The notes under the pieces: generated by a model
Databases searched by the model: none
Told to the model about the DNA's origin: nothing
Seen by the model: only the letters and a program-made list of their open reading frames with translations
DNA from: Heterocephalus glaber
Taxonomy: Eukaryota > Chordata > Mammalia > Rodentia > Bathyergidae
Direction: 5' to 3'
NCBI RefSeq assembly: GCF_000247695.1
Contig: NW_004624882.1
Coordinates: 156,663-220,662, forward strand
DNA: 64,000 nt
In this document: positions 31,593 to 41,471 of the stretch, in pieces
How positions within the stretch are numbered: position 1 is the first letter of the stretch
Layout: the number at the start of each line of letters is the position of its first letter
Position numbers and translations under genes: made by a program

Positions 31593-34500
31593 ATGACAAG
31601 GATGAGTCAATATCTATCAATTATAACTATCAATGTTAATGGCCTCAATTCACCAATCAAAAGAAATAGACTGATGGAATAGGTTAAGAAACAAAATCCA
31701 ACAATATGTTGTATACAAGAAAAACACCTAACTCAAAAAGAAATACATAGACTGAAAGTGAAAGGATGGAAAACAGTTCTCCATGCCAAAGAACCCAGAA
31801 AAAAGCAGGGGTAGAAATTTTATTTGCAGACAAAGTCGATTTCAAACCAAAACTAATTAAGAAAGACAAAGATGGTCACTACATCCTTGTGAAGGGAACA
31901 GTTCAAGAGGAAGAGTTGACAATCAGAAATATATGTGCACCAAATACAAATGCCCCTAACTATACAAAACAAATATTAATGGACATGAAAAACTAAATAA
32001 GCACTAATACAATTGTAGTGGGGGACCTCAATACTCCATTATCACAAAGAGACAGATCATCTAGGCAAAAAATTACAACAAAATTCTAGAACTGAGCCAA
32101 GCTATCGAACAAATGGACTTAATAGATGTTTACAGAGTGGTCCACCCCACAAAAATCAGAATACACATTCTTTTTGGCTGCACACAGGTCATTCTCCAAA
32201 ATAGGCCACATGCTAGTTCATAGGACATGTTTAAGCAAATGTAAAAGAATTGAAGTTACCCCCTGTATATTATCAGACCATAGTGCAATAAAATTGGAGA
32301 TCAATGACATAAGAAACTGCAACACTCACACAAACAAATGGAAATTAAACAACACCCTCCTGAACAACCAATGGGTCACAGAGGAAATTAAAGAAGAAAT
32401 TAGACANNNNNNNNNNNNNNNNNNNNNNNNNNNNNNNNNNNNNNNNNNNNNNNNNNNNNNNNNNNNNNNNNNNNNNNNNNNNNNNNNNNNNNNNNNNNNN
32501 NNNNNNNNNNNNNNNNNNNAGAGCAGAAGTCAATGCAATGGAGACCAAGAGAATGATACCAAAAAATCAATGAATCAAAGAATTGGTTTTTCAAAGGAAT
32601 AAATAAAATTGATAAACCCTTAGCCAACCTTATCAAAAAAAGGAAAGAAAAGACTCAAATCCATGCAATTAAGAACGAAAAAGGTGAAGTCACAACAGAC
32701 CCAGCAGAAATCCAGAAGATCACCAAAACCTCCTTCAAGAACCTGTACTCTAATAAAATGGAAAACAAAGAAGAAACAGACAGATTCCTAGATACATATG
32801 AATTGCCAAAGTTAAATGAAGAAGATACAGAAATTCTAAACACAGCAATTACAATGAATGAAATTGAAAATGTAATAAAAAATTTACCAACAAAGAAAAG
32901 CCCAGGTCCTGATGGCTTTACTGCTGAATTCTACGAGACATTTAAAGAAGAACTATCGCCATTACACTTTAAACTCATCAAGGAAATTGAAAGGGAAGCA
33001 AGTCTTCCAAATTCACTCCTGGAAACAAGTATTGCTTTGATTCCAAAATCAGGGAAAGAGCCAACCCAAAAACAGAACTACAGGCCAATCTCCCTAATGA
33101 ACATAGATGCAAAAATCCTCAACAATATACTGGCAAACAGAATACAAAGGATCATCAAGAAGATCATACTCCCTGACCAAGTCGGATTTTTCCCAGAGAT
33201 GCAAGGATGATTCAACATTCATAAATCAATAAATGTAATACACTGTATTAACAGAGTCAAGAACAAAAACCATATGATCATTTCAATAGATGCAGAAAAG
33301 ACATTCAACAACACCCATTCATGATAAAAACTCTACAGAAAACTGGAATAGAAGGTCTTTATCTCAACTTGATTAAGGCTATCTATGAAAAACCAAAATC
33401 CAACATCATACTAAATGGTCAAAAACTGAAAACTTTCACACTAAAATCAAGAACAAGACAAGGATGCCCACTATCACCACTCCTGTTCAATAGAATTCTG
33501 GAAACATTAGCCACAGCAATTAGAAACGAGAAAGAAATAAAAGGAATAAGGATAGGAAAGGAAGAACTTAAACTGTCATTATTTGCTGATGCTATGATAC
33601 TCTACATAGAAGAGCCAAAAAACTCTGCCAAAAGACTTGTAGACTTAATTGATAGATTCAGTAGAGTAGTTGGATATAAGGTCAACACTCAAAAAACAAT
33701 AGCTTTTTAATATACAAATAATAGACTCACTGAGAGAGAAATTAGGGAAACAATTCCTTTTACAAAAGCATCCAAAAAAAATGAAATATCTAGGAAGCAA
33801 CCTAACAAAGGAAGCAAAAGACCTCTACACTGAAAACTACAGCACTCTGAAAAAAGGGATCAAAGAGGATATAAGAAAATGGAAATACATCCCTTGCTCC
33901 TGGGTAGGAAGATCCAACATAGTGAAAATGGCCATACTTCCAAAACGACTATATAATTCAATGCAATGCCAATTGAAATTCCAACAATATATTTCACAGA
34001 ATTAGAGAAAACTATCCAAAAATTCATTTGGAACCAGAAGAGACCTAGAATAGCAAAAAAAATTCTAGGCAACAGAGACTTGGCTGGGGGTATTACAATC
34101 CCCAACTTGAAACTATACTACAAAGCTACGGTGATAAAAACAGCATGGTACTGGTAAAGAAACAGACCTGAGGATTGGGGAATAGATTAGAAGATGCAGA
34201 AACAACTATAGATATACTCAGCCACCTCATCTTTGACAAAGGAGCCAACCATCCTCATTGAAGGAAAGATAGTCTATTTAATACATGCTGTCGGAAAAAC
34301 TGGATTTCAACCTGCCAGTGATTAAAACTAGATCCATACCTATCACCATGCAATAAACTAAGATCAAAGTGGATTAAAGATCTAAATATTAAAACAGAAA
34401 CATTACATTTGCTGGAATATAAGTTAGGTAGAACTCTTGAAGACATTGGCATAAGAAAAGACTTTATGAACAAAACCTCAGCAGCATGGGAACTAGCACA

Positions 34501-35292
34501 AAGAATGAACAACTGGGTTCTCATCTTATTAAAAAGCTTCTGCCCTGCAAGAGAAACCACCAACAGAGCTAAGAGACAACCTAAAATGTGGGAAAATATT
34601 TTCAGCAGTTGTACCTAAGACAAAGGACTACTATCTAGAATACATAAAGAACTGAAAAAAATCAGACCTCCGAAATTCAAAAATGGGCATCTGAAATGAA
34701 CAGACATTTCTCAGACAAAGAAGTAAAAGCAGCCAATAAATGTATGGAAAAATGTTCAACATCACTGGTTATTTGAGAGATGCAGATGAAAACAACACTG
34801 AGATTCCACCTCACCCCAGAAAGAGTGGCTGTTATAAAGAAATCAACCAATAACAAATGCTGGCGGGGGTGTGGAGAGAAAGGAACCCTTCTCCATTGCT
34901 GGTGGGAATGTAGACTGGTGCACCCACTGTGGAAATCAGTATGGAGATACCTCAAAGAACTAGGCTTAGAAGTCCCATTTGACCCAGCTATCCCCCTGCT
35001 TTGTATCTTCCCAAAAGAATTAAAACAATCATACCACAGTGATATATGCGCACCCATGTTTATAGTGACACAGTTTGTAATAGCTAAAGCTTGGAAACAG
35101 CCCAAGTGCCCATCAACTGGAGACTGGATAAAGAAGATGTGCTTTTTTTTTCCTAAAATGGAGTACTACTCAGCCATAAAGAATGAGAAACTGGAGACAT
35201 TTATAGCTAAATGGATGCATATTGAGGCCATACTCTTAAGTGAAATAAATAGGACACACATGTGTAAATACCGAATAATTTCTCTAATGTGA
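31593..35292 (+). pseudogene. L1 ORF2 pseudogene (endonuclease-reverse transcriptase)
   Basis: ORF2 normally supplies an APE-type endonuclease, reverse transcriptase and a C-terminal Cys-rich domain. Start: MTRMSQYLSIITINVNGLNS, then a stop within 30 codons. Endonuclease remnants run to about 32400 (for example the block around SDHSAIKLEI). A run of 113 Ns follows. [14 protein letters not shown] near 32900 and [20 protein letters not shown] near 33040, a frameshift after 33210, then [13 protein letters not shown] near 33460. The active site FADD is FADA at 33582-33593, losing a catalytic Asp. The C-terminal CX3CX7HX4C motif survives (CWRGC...H...C near 34860-34920). It ends at 35292. Confidence 0.92.
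32407..32519. other. Assembly gap (113 Ns) inside L1 ORF2
   Basis: An uninterrupted run of N. Flanking sequence is L1 ORF2 on both sides, so the missing bases are most likely L1 (between endonuclease and RT domains). Confidence 0.99.
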
Positions 35293-35400
35293 GAAACTGG
35301 AAATGTAATTAAAGATTAAAATGATTAAAATGAATAATTGATAATTTGAAATATGAAGAAAAGGTTTAAAGGGGTATGAGTGGCAGGAGGGGAAGGGGAG

Positions 35401-36243
35401 AGATCAGAGTTACAGGCTGGAATCTGGAAAGAATCCATATATATAGATTGTGTTTAAAACTATAGGAGGAGATGTAGATAAAGACTAGGCCAGAGCTCAT
35501 CAGTGGGTTGAGAAGGAAGAGTCACTGAGATCAAAGGAGAGAAGGGTGTGTTTCCAGAAGAAGCACATATAACTATGTACAGTTCACAGTATTCGATAGT
35601 GTGATAAATGACTGTTACTGTTTTAGGTACTGATCATAACATGCTGTGCTTTTCATCCTTTAGAGCATAATCCTACTTATATAAAAGAGTTTACTGGAAA
35701 ACAGTGTGCTGCTATGCCAGTGGTAGCCTCATGTATCTCGTGTTTAACTGCATATTTGGATAATATCAAAGGGCCATCACAAATGATTGATGTATACCTT
35801 TTCAGTTTACACTTAGAAGTTGGCACTCTGTGTGGTACTTTGTGATACACACGGATGAAATTGCCTAATAACATATTTCTCAGATTATATTTCCATCACA
35901 TGAGACATGACTATACTGAAATTTAAATTCAAAAAAATTTGGCCTATGTGGAGTCTACTAGCTAATTAGAATTTTTTCTCCAGACCACTGTTTGTTCAAT
36001 ATTATTTTTGGAAATCTTTCTAAAACAAATCACATCTTCTGATTTCTTGTTAATGCTTGAGATGTTTTTTTAAATTATATGCAAAAATGTTTAAGTACTT
36101 TTCAGTTTTGCTTTGAGTTTTATTATATTTGAATATTAGTATAGTTTTTTTCACTTGCATTGCTTTTCTTTGAATAATTTTAATTTTTGTATATGTGTGT
36201 GTTTAGTGAATGATAATAAAGTTATACATTTTAAATTTTAAAA
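35401..36243 (+). other. Non-L1 polyadenylated tail carried by the L1 insertion
   Basis: L1 3' UTR similarity stops after 'ggcaggaggggaaggggag' at 35400. All other L1 tails in the window continue into the polypurine tract and 'gtatacctaaaatgtacc'; this one does not. Instead comes AT-rich, mRNA-3'UTR-like sequence with AATAAA at 36215-36220, about 23 bases before a short A run and the TSD. No open frame is evident. It is either a transduced genomic flank or a cellular RNA joined by template switching. Confidence 0.85.
36215..36220 (+). terminator. Poly(A) signal used by the chimeric L1 transcript
   Basis: AATAAA, followed about 20 bases later by the A run that directly precedes the TSD, so the RNA was most likely cleaved here. 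Confidence 0.75.
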
Positions 36244-36260
36244 AAGAAATAAGCAGTTTT
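36244..36260. repeat. L1 target-site duplication, right copy
   Basis: Exact match to 29004-29020. Its last 14 bases (36247-36260) also serve as the left TSD of the SINE. Confidence 0.95.
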
Positions 36261-36362
36261 TTTGTTTTGTTTTGTTTTGCTTTTTTTGGTACTGGGGATC
36301 GAACTCGGCTCCTTGCGCTTGCACAGCATGCAGTGAAACCACTGAGCTAAACCCCCGGCCCA
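36261..36362 (-). mobile_element. Young tRNA-Ala-like SINE inserted in the L1 TSD
   Basis: Poly-T/(TTTTG)n tail, 'ggtactggggatcgaactcg', 'ccttgcgcttgcacagc' and 'accactgagctaaacccccg'. Bounded by aaataagcagtttt at 36247-36260 and 36363-36376. Confidence 0.95.
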
Positions 36363-36376
36363 AAATAAGCAGTTTT
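36363..36376. repeat. SINE target-site duplication, right copy
   Basis: 14-bp exact match to 36247-36260 and to 29007-29020; the third copy of the original target. Confidence 0.95.
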
Positions 36377-36619
36377 ACAGGGTCGGAAGCAGTGGAGTTG
36401 TAGGAAACTCCTGTGATGAATTCTCCGAAATGCATCAGACAGAGCAATGCATTGTTTTCTCTCTGTCTGATGCTGAATTTAATTCCTAGACTTGTAGACT
36501 ATTGAATTGGCCTCCATTAAACAGGCTTGCAGACATTGCTAATTGTGATCATAACAGTGACTCTTATCAAACACCCCTTTCTTATGAATCAGGCATTCAT
36601 ATGTCTAAAAATCCCATAC
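36377..36619. other. Intergenic with a possible short inverted repeat
   Basis: 'gcatcagacagagcaatgca' (about 36432-36451) and 'ctctctgtctgatgctgaat' (about 36459-36478) can pair through 'gcatcagacagag', 13 complementary bases, so a small hairpin is possible. No family recognised. Confidence 0.45.
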
Positions 36620-36765
36620 CATAGGCAGGGGCAGGAACACTGGACAGGGAGTCAAGAGACAGGCTCTAGTGTTGACCCTGCCACTCACCACTTGTGCTAT
36701 TTGGGACAGACACTTTTCTGAACTTCCTTTCCTGTTTGCTCCTTTAAACTTCTTGGAACCCTTGT
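36620..36765 (-). repeat. MIR SINE
   Basis: 'actggacagggagtcaagag', 'ctctagtgttgaccctgcca', 'gctatttgggacagacactt' and 'ttctgaacttcctttcctgt' read as inverse MIR. Confidence 0.65.
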
Positions 36766-36896
36766 TTCTTTGTGGTAAAGTTACATGTTGTGCTGCAGGA
36801 TCTATTTCAAGACCCTTCCACCATCTACAATCCTAAGTATATACAAATTTGCAAAATCTCAATCAGCCAAGTTTTTTTAAATGAAAGAAAGGAAGG

Positions 36897-36945
36897 GTTG
36901 GGAGCCTATGTAGCTCAGTAGTAGGGCATGTGCTTAGCGTCCACC
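36897..36945 (+). repeat. Truncated ID-type SINE
   Basis: 'ttgggagcctatgtagctca', 'gtagtagggcatgtgcttag', then an abrupt change to an AG-rich tail before the B box. Confidence 0.7.
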
Positions 36946-37812
36946 GAGAAAGAGAAAAAAATGAAAAGAGAAAAAAAAGAATAAGAAAAAATTTACAGGA
37001 CCAAGCAAATAATTCAGGGCATGTTTGCTTTTGCCAACCTTTTAGTTCTGAGACTACCATCTTTTTCTCATATTTTAATGGAAAGGATAGATGATTTTAA
37101 AGAAAGAAAGAAAAGGGCAGAAATCGAAAGCCTAGGCACAGGAAGGGGAGAGGATGAGCCAAATAGCCTGATGACAGAAGCTGTGGCCCCAGGGCCTGCT
37201 GTCCCTCCTCTGCCAGTACTCCTGGGAACCAAGGCACAGCGCAGCCCCAGAGGCAGGGGGAGGGCATCTGGCAGAAGTCCCCACTCTCAGAGGTCAGCAT
37301 ACAGCTCACTGCCGCAAATATTTGCAGAAGCCCTTCCTTCACCATGGGGAACTACAGCTTCGGGCCTCAGGGATTTCCAGGGAGAGAGGGAGACACGATG
37401 TTCACAGAGAAACAATCCTGGGAAGCAGAGAATCCAGTACCGGCTTGCATGTCGGAACAGGATGCTGTGGGCGATCAGAGGGGCAGGGGTCGTGTGTGGG
37501 CTCGGGGGGACTTGATGGCGTTTGAGGGTCGGGGGTAGGGATGTGGGCAAGCAGGAGAGAAGGCGGAGAGCTTTCTGAGTCACCGAGTCTTCCTCCTGCA
37601 CATCTCTAAACCGTGGCAGAGGCTTTTGGAGCCCACCGTCCTTCAGATGAGCCGCTAGCATTTTAACTCAGCCTGCCTGTAAGTGTCACTAAAAAAGATC
37701 AGCACTTTTCTTCCCAAAGGGCCATTTGTTCAACATGATGAACATTTTAATTTCCTATTAATGTGGAACTTGCTTCCTGAAAACTGTTTTTTATATTTTA
37801 TCTTTTTTCCCT
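36946..37812. other. Intergenic, moderately GC-rich, no gene supported
   Basis: A 164-codon plus-strand open stretch (37021-37515) has no domain. Its residue mix is that of GC-rich noncoding DNA, and overlapping frames on both strands are also open. I do not call a gene. Confidence 0.4.
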
Positions 37813-37827
37813 ATTAAATGTCATTCT
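37813..37827. repeat. Probable target-site duplication, left
   Basis: attaaatgtcattct matches 38571-38585 (attagatgccattct) at 13 of 15 positions. Confidence 0.65.
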
Positions 37828-38482
37828 TTTTTAAAAAAATTCATTGTCTATTGGTGCATTTTAGGTATACAATATGATGACATTCATCATTGGGAATTTG
37901 TACCTGTATATGATGTATCTTGGTTCTTATTTTTTCCCCATTCCCCTGCCCTCCCTATTTACAAAAACTTTGTTTCCATTTTTTCATTTTCTCATATTAA
38001 TTCCATTCCCTTCCTTCCTTTCCCCTACCCCTCCCACATTCCCTTCCCCTTTGCCCCTTTTCTTCCTATTTCACATTATCTATTATACTATTTAGTCCTT
38101 ATTTACACTTTCAGTTTCTCACACTAGAGAAACTATTCAGTTTTTACACATGTGTGTCCTATTTATTTCACTTAAGTGTATGGCCTCAAGGTGCATCCAT
38201 TTAGCTATAAATGTCTCTAGTTTCTCATTCTTTATGGCTGAGTAGTACTCCATTTTATTAAAAAAAACACATTTTCTTTATCCACTCTCCAGTTGATGGG
38301 CATTTGGCTGCTTCCAAGTTTTAGCTATTGCGAACTGTACTGCTATGAACCTGGGTGCACATATATCAGTGTGGTATGATTCTCTTAATTCCTTGGGGAA
38401 GATACCCAGCAGGGGAATAGCTGGGTCAAATGGGACTTCCAGTCCTAGTTCTGTGAGGTATCTCCATACTGATTTCCACAGT
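37828..38482 (-). mobile_element. 5'-truncated L1 (ORF2 C-terminus and 3' UTR)
   Basis: Inverse 3' UTR ('ggtgcattttaggtatacaa', polypyrimidine tract), then the ORF2 C-terminus on the minus strand, which codes [20 protein letters not shown] and further to KTWKQPNAHQLESG. The L1 match stops at 38482 within the segment for 'cacccactgtggaaatcagt'. Confidence 0.92.
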
Positions 38483-38570
38483 GGTGGGTGGGGCCCTGGC
38501 TGGGGCCTGCACACCGTGCTGCTGCTGTCCAGGTGGGCTACTGGTGTCTGGGTGGGCTTCTGGCTGGGCC
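38483..38570 (-). other. 88-bp GC-rich non-L1 segment at the L1 5' end
   Basis: Lies between the L1 ORF2 fragment and the right probable TSD. GC-rich, with 'tgctgctgctgtccaggtgg' and repeated 'gtgggcttctggctgggcc'-like units. Not the adjoining L1 ORF2 sequence. Confidence 0.6.
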
Positions 38571-38585
38571 ATTAGATGCCATTCT
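38571..38585. repeat. Probable target-site duplication, right
   Basis: 13 of 15 match to 37813-37827. Confidence 0.65.
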
Positions 38586-38959
38586 GCAATAGATTTCACC
38601 AGCTTGATTGGTGGACTCATCCTTTCATTTTACAGTGTTATTTACAAGGTGATCCTACTAACATGAATGATTTATTACTTCTTTTCTCCATTTCTCCATC
38701 TCTGGAAATCTATGTTTTGGTCAGAAGGCCAGGGGACACAGAAGAGAGAAAGTAAATTCTGCATGTAGGGTTGGTTCCACTTCACTCACTGCAAGGATCA
38801 GACACTTCGAGTCAAACACGCAAACAAATGGTCTGGCTTCTGCACTGAGGGCCTGTTTGTAAAAGGTGCTTCCTGTCTGGATTTAAGACACACCCCAGAA
38901 AACCATGGTTTGAAAAAGCAAATCTCTAAATGCCATACCTTCATTTACGTGTAAACTAA
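38586..38959. other. Intergenic, no recognisable feature
   Basis: No assignment. Confidence 0.4.
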
Positions 38960-39172
38960 AAGTGGTGTGCTAATGAAGACAACCCACAGAATGGAAGAAA
39001 ACTTGTGTAAATCACATATCTGATAAGACAGGTGGATATCGAATATATAAAGACCCCTTGGGAACTCCATAAGAAGACAAATGGCTGAACTAAAAATCAC
39101 AGGCAAGGATTTACAGGCAAGGCTAGACGTTGCTTCAAAGATATATGTATTCTTGATAAACAATGAAAAATG

Positions 39173-39262
39173 AGGCTGAGGATGTAGCTCAGTGGCAGAG
39201 AATTTGCTTAGCACTCTCAAGGCCCAGTACTACCCAAAACAAAGCAAAACAAAACAATAAAA
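39173..39262 (+). repeat. ID-type SINE nested in L1M
   Basis: 'gaggctgaggatgtagctca', 'gtggcagagaatttgcttag', 'caaggcccagtacta' and an (AAAAC)n tail. Part of the B box region is deleted. Confidence 0.85.
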
Positions 39263-39425
39263 AATGTTCAACAGCATTCACTATCAGGGAAATGCAAATC
39301 AAAACCATACTCAGATACCACTTCACATAACCCCACCCCTGGAATAGCTATAATAAAAAAGATAGACAACGACAAGTGTTGGTGAGGATGTGGAGAAAAT
39401 GAGACATTCATATACTGCTAATGGA

Positions 39426-39805
39426 TGCTATGGTTTAGATCTAAAACGTCCCCCCAGATTCTCCTGTGTGGGGGAGGTGATTGGAGCATGGGGGCGCCAT
39501 ACTCATCAGTGGATTCATCCATTAATGAGTTCAGCAGCTGGCTCTGCTCTTTGGAGGTGGGGCCTGGTTGGAGGTGGGTCACTGGGGAATGTGACCTGGA
39601 AGGGTGCATTTTTGTCCCTAGCTCTCCTTGCTTCTCTCTCTGCTTCCTAACTGCCATGGGTTGAGCACCTGTTCCTCTGCCAGGCCCCTCTGCCATCTTG
39701 TTTTTGCCTTGGAGCCAGCCAACCATGGAGCCAAAATAAACCTTTTCTCCTTTAAGTTGTGGCTGTTGAGTACTGTGTCCCAGAAAGGAGGAAGTGGCTA
39801 AGACA
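39426..39805 (+). mobile_element. ORR1-like ERVL-MaLR solo LTR nested in L1M
   Basis: TGCTATGG start, AAGACA end. Contains 'atcagtggattcatccatta', 'ggaggtggggcctggttgga', 'gccatgggttgagcacctgt', 'aaaataaaccttttctcctt' and 'gttgagtactgtgtcccaga'. The host L1M reading ('actgctaatgg' / 'aatgtaaaat') continues across it. Confidence 0.92.
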
Positions 39806-40324
39806 GGGGAAATGTAAAATTTTGCAGCTGCTTTGGAAAATATTTTGACAGTTTCTCAAAGAGTCAAATACTGAGAAAGTATACCACCCAGCAGTTCTAT
39901 TCCTAGACATGTATGCAAGAGAAATGAAGATATATACCCACCAAAAACTTGTACATAAATGTTCATAACAGCATTATTCATAATAGCCCCCAAATGGAAA
40001 CCACTCACATGTCCATCAACCAAATAAATAGATATACAAAATGTGGTCTATCCACACAATGAAATTATTCAGTCATGAAGAGAACAGAGTACAGATACAT
40101 GCTACAACATGGGTAAACTTTGAAAGCATTAGAGTAAATGAGAGAAGTCAAGCATGAATTCATTTTGCATTAATTTATATATATGAAATGTCTGGAATGG
40201 ACAAATCTGTAGTAGCAGAAAGTGTATGAGTGCTGGCCACTGGGGCTGGGGACAAATGAAAGTGACTTTTAATCAGTGTAGGGTGTCTTTTTAAAGTGAT
40301 TAAAATGGAGATTTTGGGATGCTG

Positions 40325-40500
40325 TTGTTTTGTTTTTGCTTTTGTGTGTGTTTTTGTTCTTGAGACAGGGTCTTGCTATGCAGTATAGGCTGGCCTTGAA
40401 CTTACTATGTAGCCCAGGCTGGCCTGGAACTCGGGGCAATCCTCCTGCCTCAGTCTCCAGAGTGCTGGGATGACAGGTGTGCACCACCACCCCCAGCTTA
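40325..40500 (-). repeat. B1-type SINE
   Basis: 'cttgagacagggtcttgcta', 'aggctggccttgaacttact', 'tgtagcccaggctggcctgg', 'cctcctgcctcagtctccag', 'gtgcaccaccacccccagct'. Confidence 0.93.
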
Positions 40501-41032
40501 AATAGTGATGAAGATGTTTTAAAATCGGGTGTGGTGATGGCTGCTACTAAAAATCCACTGAAACTCTACATTTTTAAGAAAAGGTACACGAAAAAAATCT
40601 TAAATATTTGTCTCACTTTTGACTAGTATAAAAAATGAAGGGTCAGAAATCAAATGACAGTGACTCATCTGCTGCTATTTCCTAATGCAGTGCATCAAAA
40701 TAGTTAAAATTAGTGCCCATCTATTTCAGTTAAGCAGTCCTGTTGGCATAAAGGACCGCAGAGCACGGTGAATAACCCACTTTGTCATAGGATAGTGCTG
40801 ATGACCAAGGCACAATAATCCCTGGTTGGGAGTGGGTCATTCCTCCCAGAAATGCCACCAGGCATCTCTTGGGGGCAGGCATCACTCTTGTAGTCTGAAC
40901 CCGGACTGAGTTGTTTAGGAGGCAGGGAGAGGGCATTATACTCTCATAGAAGAAAAAGTAGATTTCTACACTGAGAATAACAAATTCCCAATTTACACGC
41001 ACACTCCTGCAAGCAATGTATCACCATTTCTT
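40501..41032. other. Intergenic, no recognisable feature
   Basis: A minus-strand 90-codon open stretch (40730-41002) has no domain. Confidence 0.4.
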
Positions 41033-41048
41033 AAGATGATCTTTTTTG
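41033..41048. repeat. Target-site duplication, left
   Basis: aagatgatcttttttg, repeated exactly at 41456-41471. Confidence 0.93.
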
Positions 41049-41195
41049 CTTCCTATTTAACACTATTTGTTATACATTTTGGTCCTCGTTTATACTTTCA
41101 GTTTCTCACACCAGAGAGACAATTCGGTATTTACACATGTGTGTTCTGTTTATTTCACTTGAGAGTATGGCCTCAGTATGCATCCATTTAGCTAG
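41049..41195 (-). mobile_element. Inverted 5' half of a twin-primed L1
   Basis: Inverse L1 sequence ('ctttcagtttctcacaccag', 'tatttacacatgtgtgttct', 'cagtatgcatccatttagct') covering the ORF2 end and upstream 3' UTR. Its orientation is opposite to the adjoining 3' half. Confidence 0.93.
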
Positions 41196-41455
41196 TGAAA
41201 TAGGAAGCAAAGGTTCAAAGGGGAAAGGGAAGTAGAGGGGGTGGGGGAAAGGAAAGAAGGGAAAGAAAAAAATATGAGAAAAAAAGGAAAAAATGGAAAC
41301 AAAGCTTTTGTAAATAGGGAGGGGTGGAGGGGTAGAAAGGAAGGAAGAGGAATGAGAAAAAACAAGAACTAAGATATATATCAGGTACAAATTCTCAATG
41401 ATGAATGTGATCATAATGTATACCTAAAATGTACCAATAAAGTTAATTTTTTAAA
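41196..41455 (+). mobile_element. Direct 3' half of a twin-primed L1
   Basis: 'agtgaaataggaagcaaagg', polypurine tract, 'gtatacctaaaatgtacc', 'aataaag' and a short T/A-rich end. With the inverted part it forms one insertion with a 16-bp TSD. Confidence 0.93.
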
Positions 41456-41471
41456 AAGATGATCTTTTTTG
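41456..41471. repeat. Target-site duplication, right
   Basis: Exact match to 41033-41048. Confidence 0.93.

Larger units (their letters stand above)
29021..36243 (+). mobile_element. Full-length, inactivated L1 with a chimeric 3' tail
   Basis: A 7.2-kb insertion bounded by a 17-bp perfect TSD. Order: GC-rich 5' UTR (29021-30379), ORF1 remnant (30380-31483), short spacer, ORF2 remnant (31593-35292), the first ~100 bp of L1 3' UTR (to 35400), then ~843 bp of unrelated sequence ending with AATAAA and a few As. ORF1 and ORF2 carry stops and frameshifts, and the RT active site is mutated, so it cannot move itself. Full 5' UTR plus intact TSD says a single insertion event. The undamaged TSD suggests it is not ancient, but the ORFs carry many lesions. 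Confidence 0.93.
38960..40310 (+). repeat. Old L1M (ORF2 end and 3' UTR) with two nested insertions
   Basis: 'gaagacaacccacagaatgg', 'catatctgataagacaggtg', 'cagggaaatgcaaatcaaaa', 'gttggtgaggatgtggagaa', then after the LTR 'gcagctgctttggaaaatat', 'acccagcagttctattccta', 'aatggaaaccactcacatgt' and 'atgtctggaatggacaaatc'. Continuous L1M order once the ID SINE and the LTR are removed. Confidence 0.9.

Noticed and set aside
32126..32602. Novel 158-residue protein
   Set aside because: It is L1 ORF2 endonuclease sequence running into the N gap.
37021..37515. 164-codon open frame, possible protein-coding gene
   Set aside because: No recognisable domain, overlapping open frames on the other strand, low-complexity composition from GC-rich DNA and no convincing splice or promoter context.
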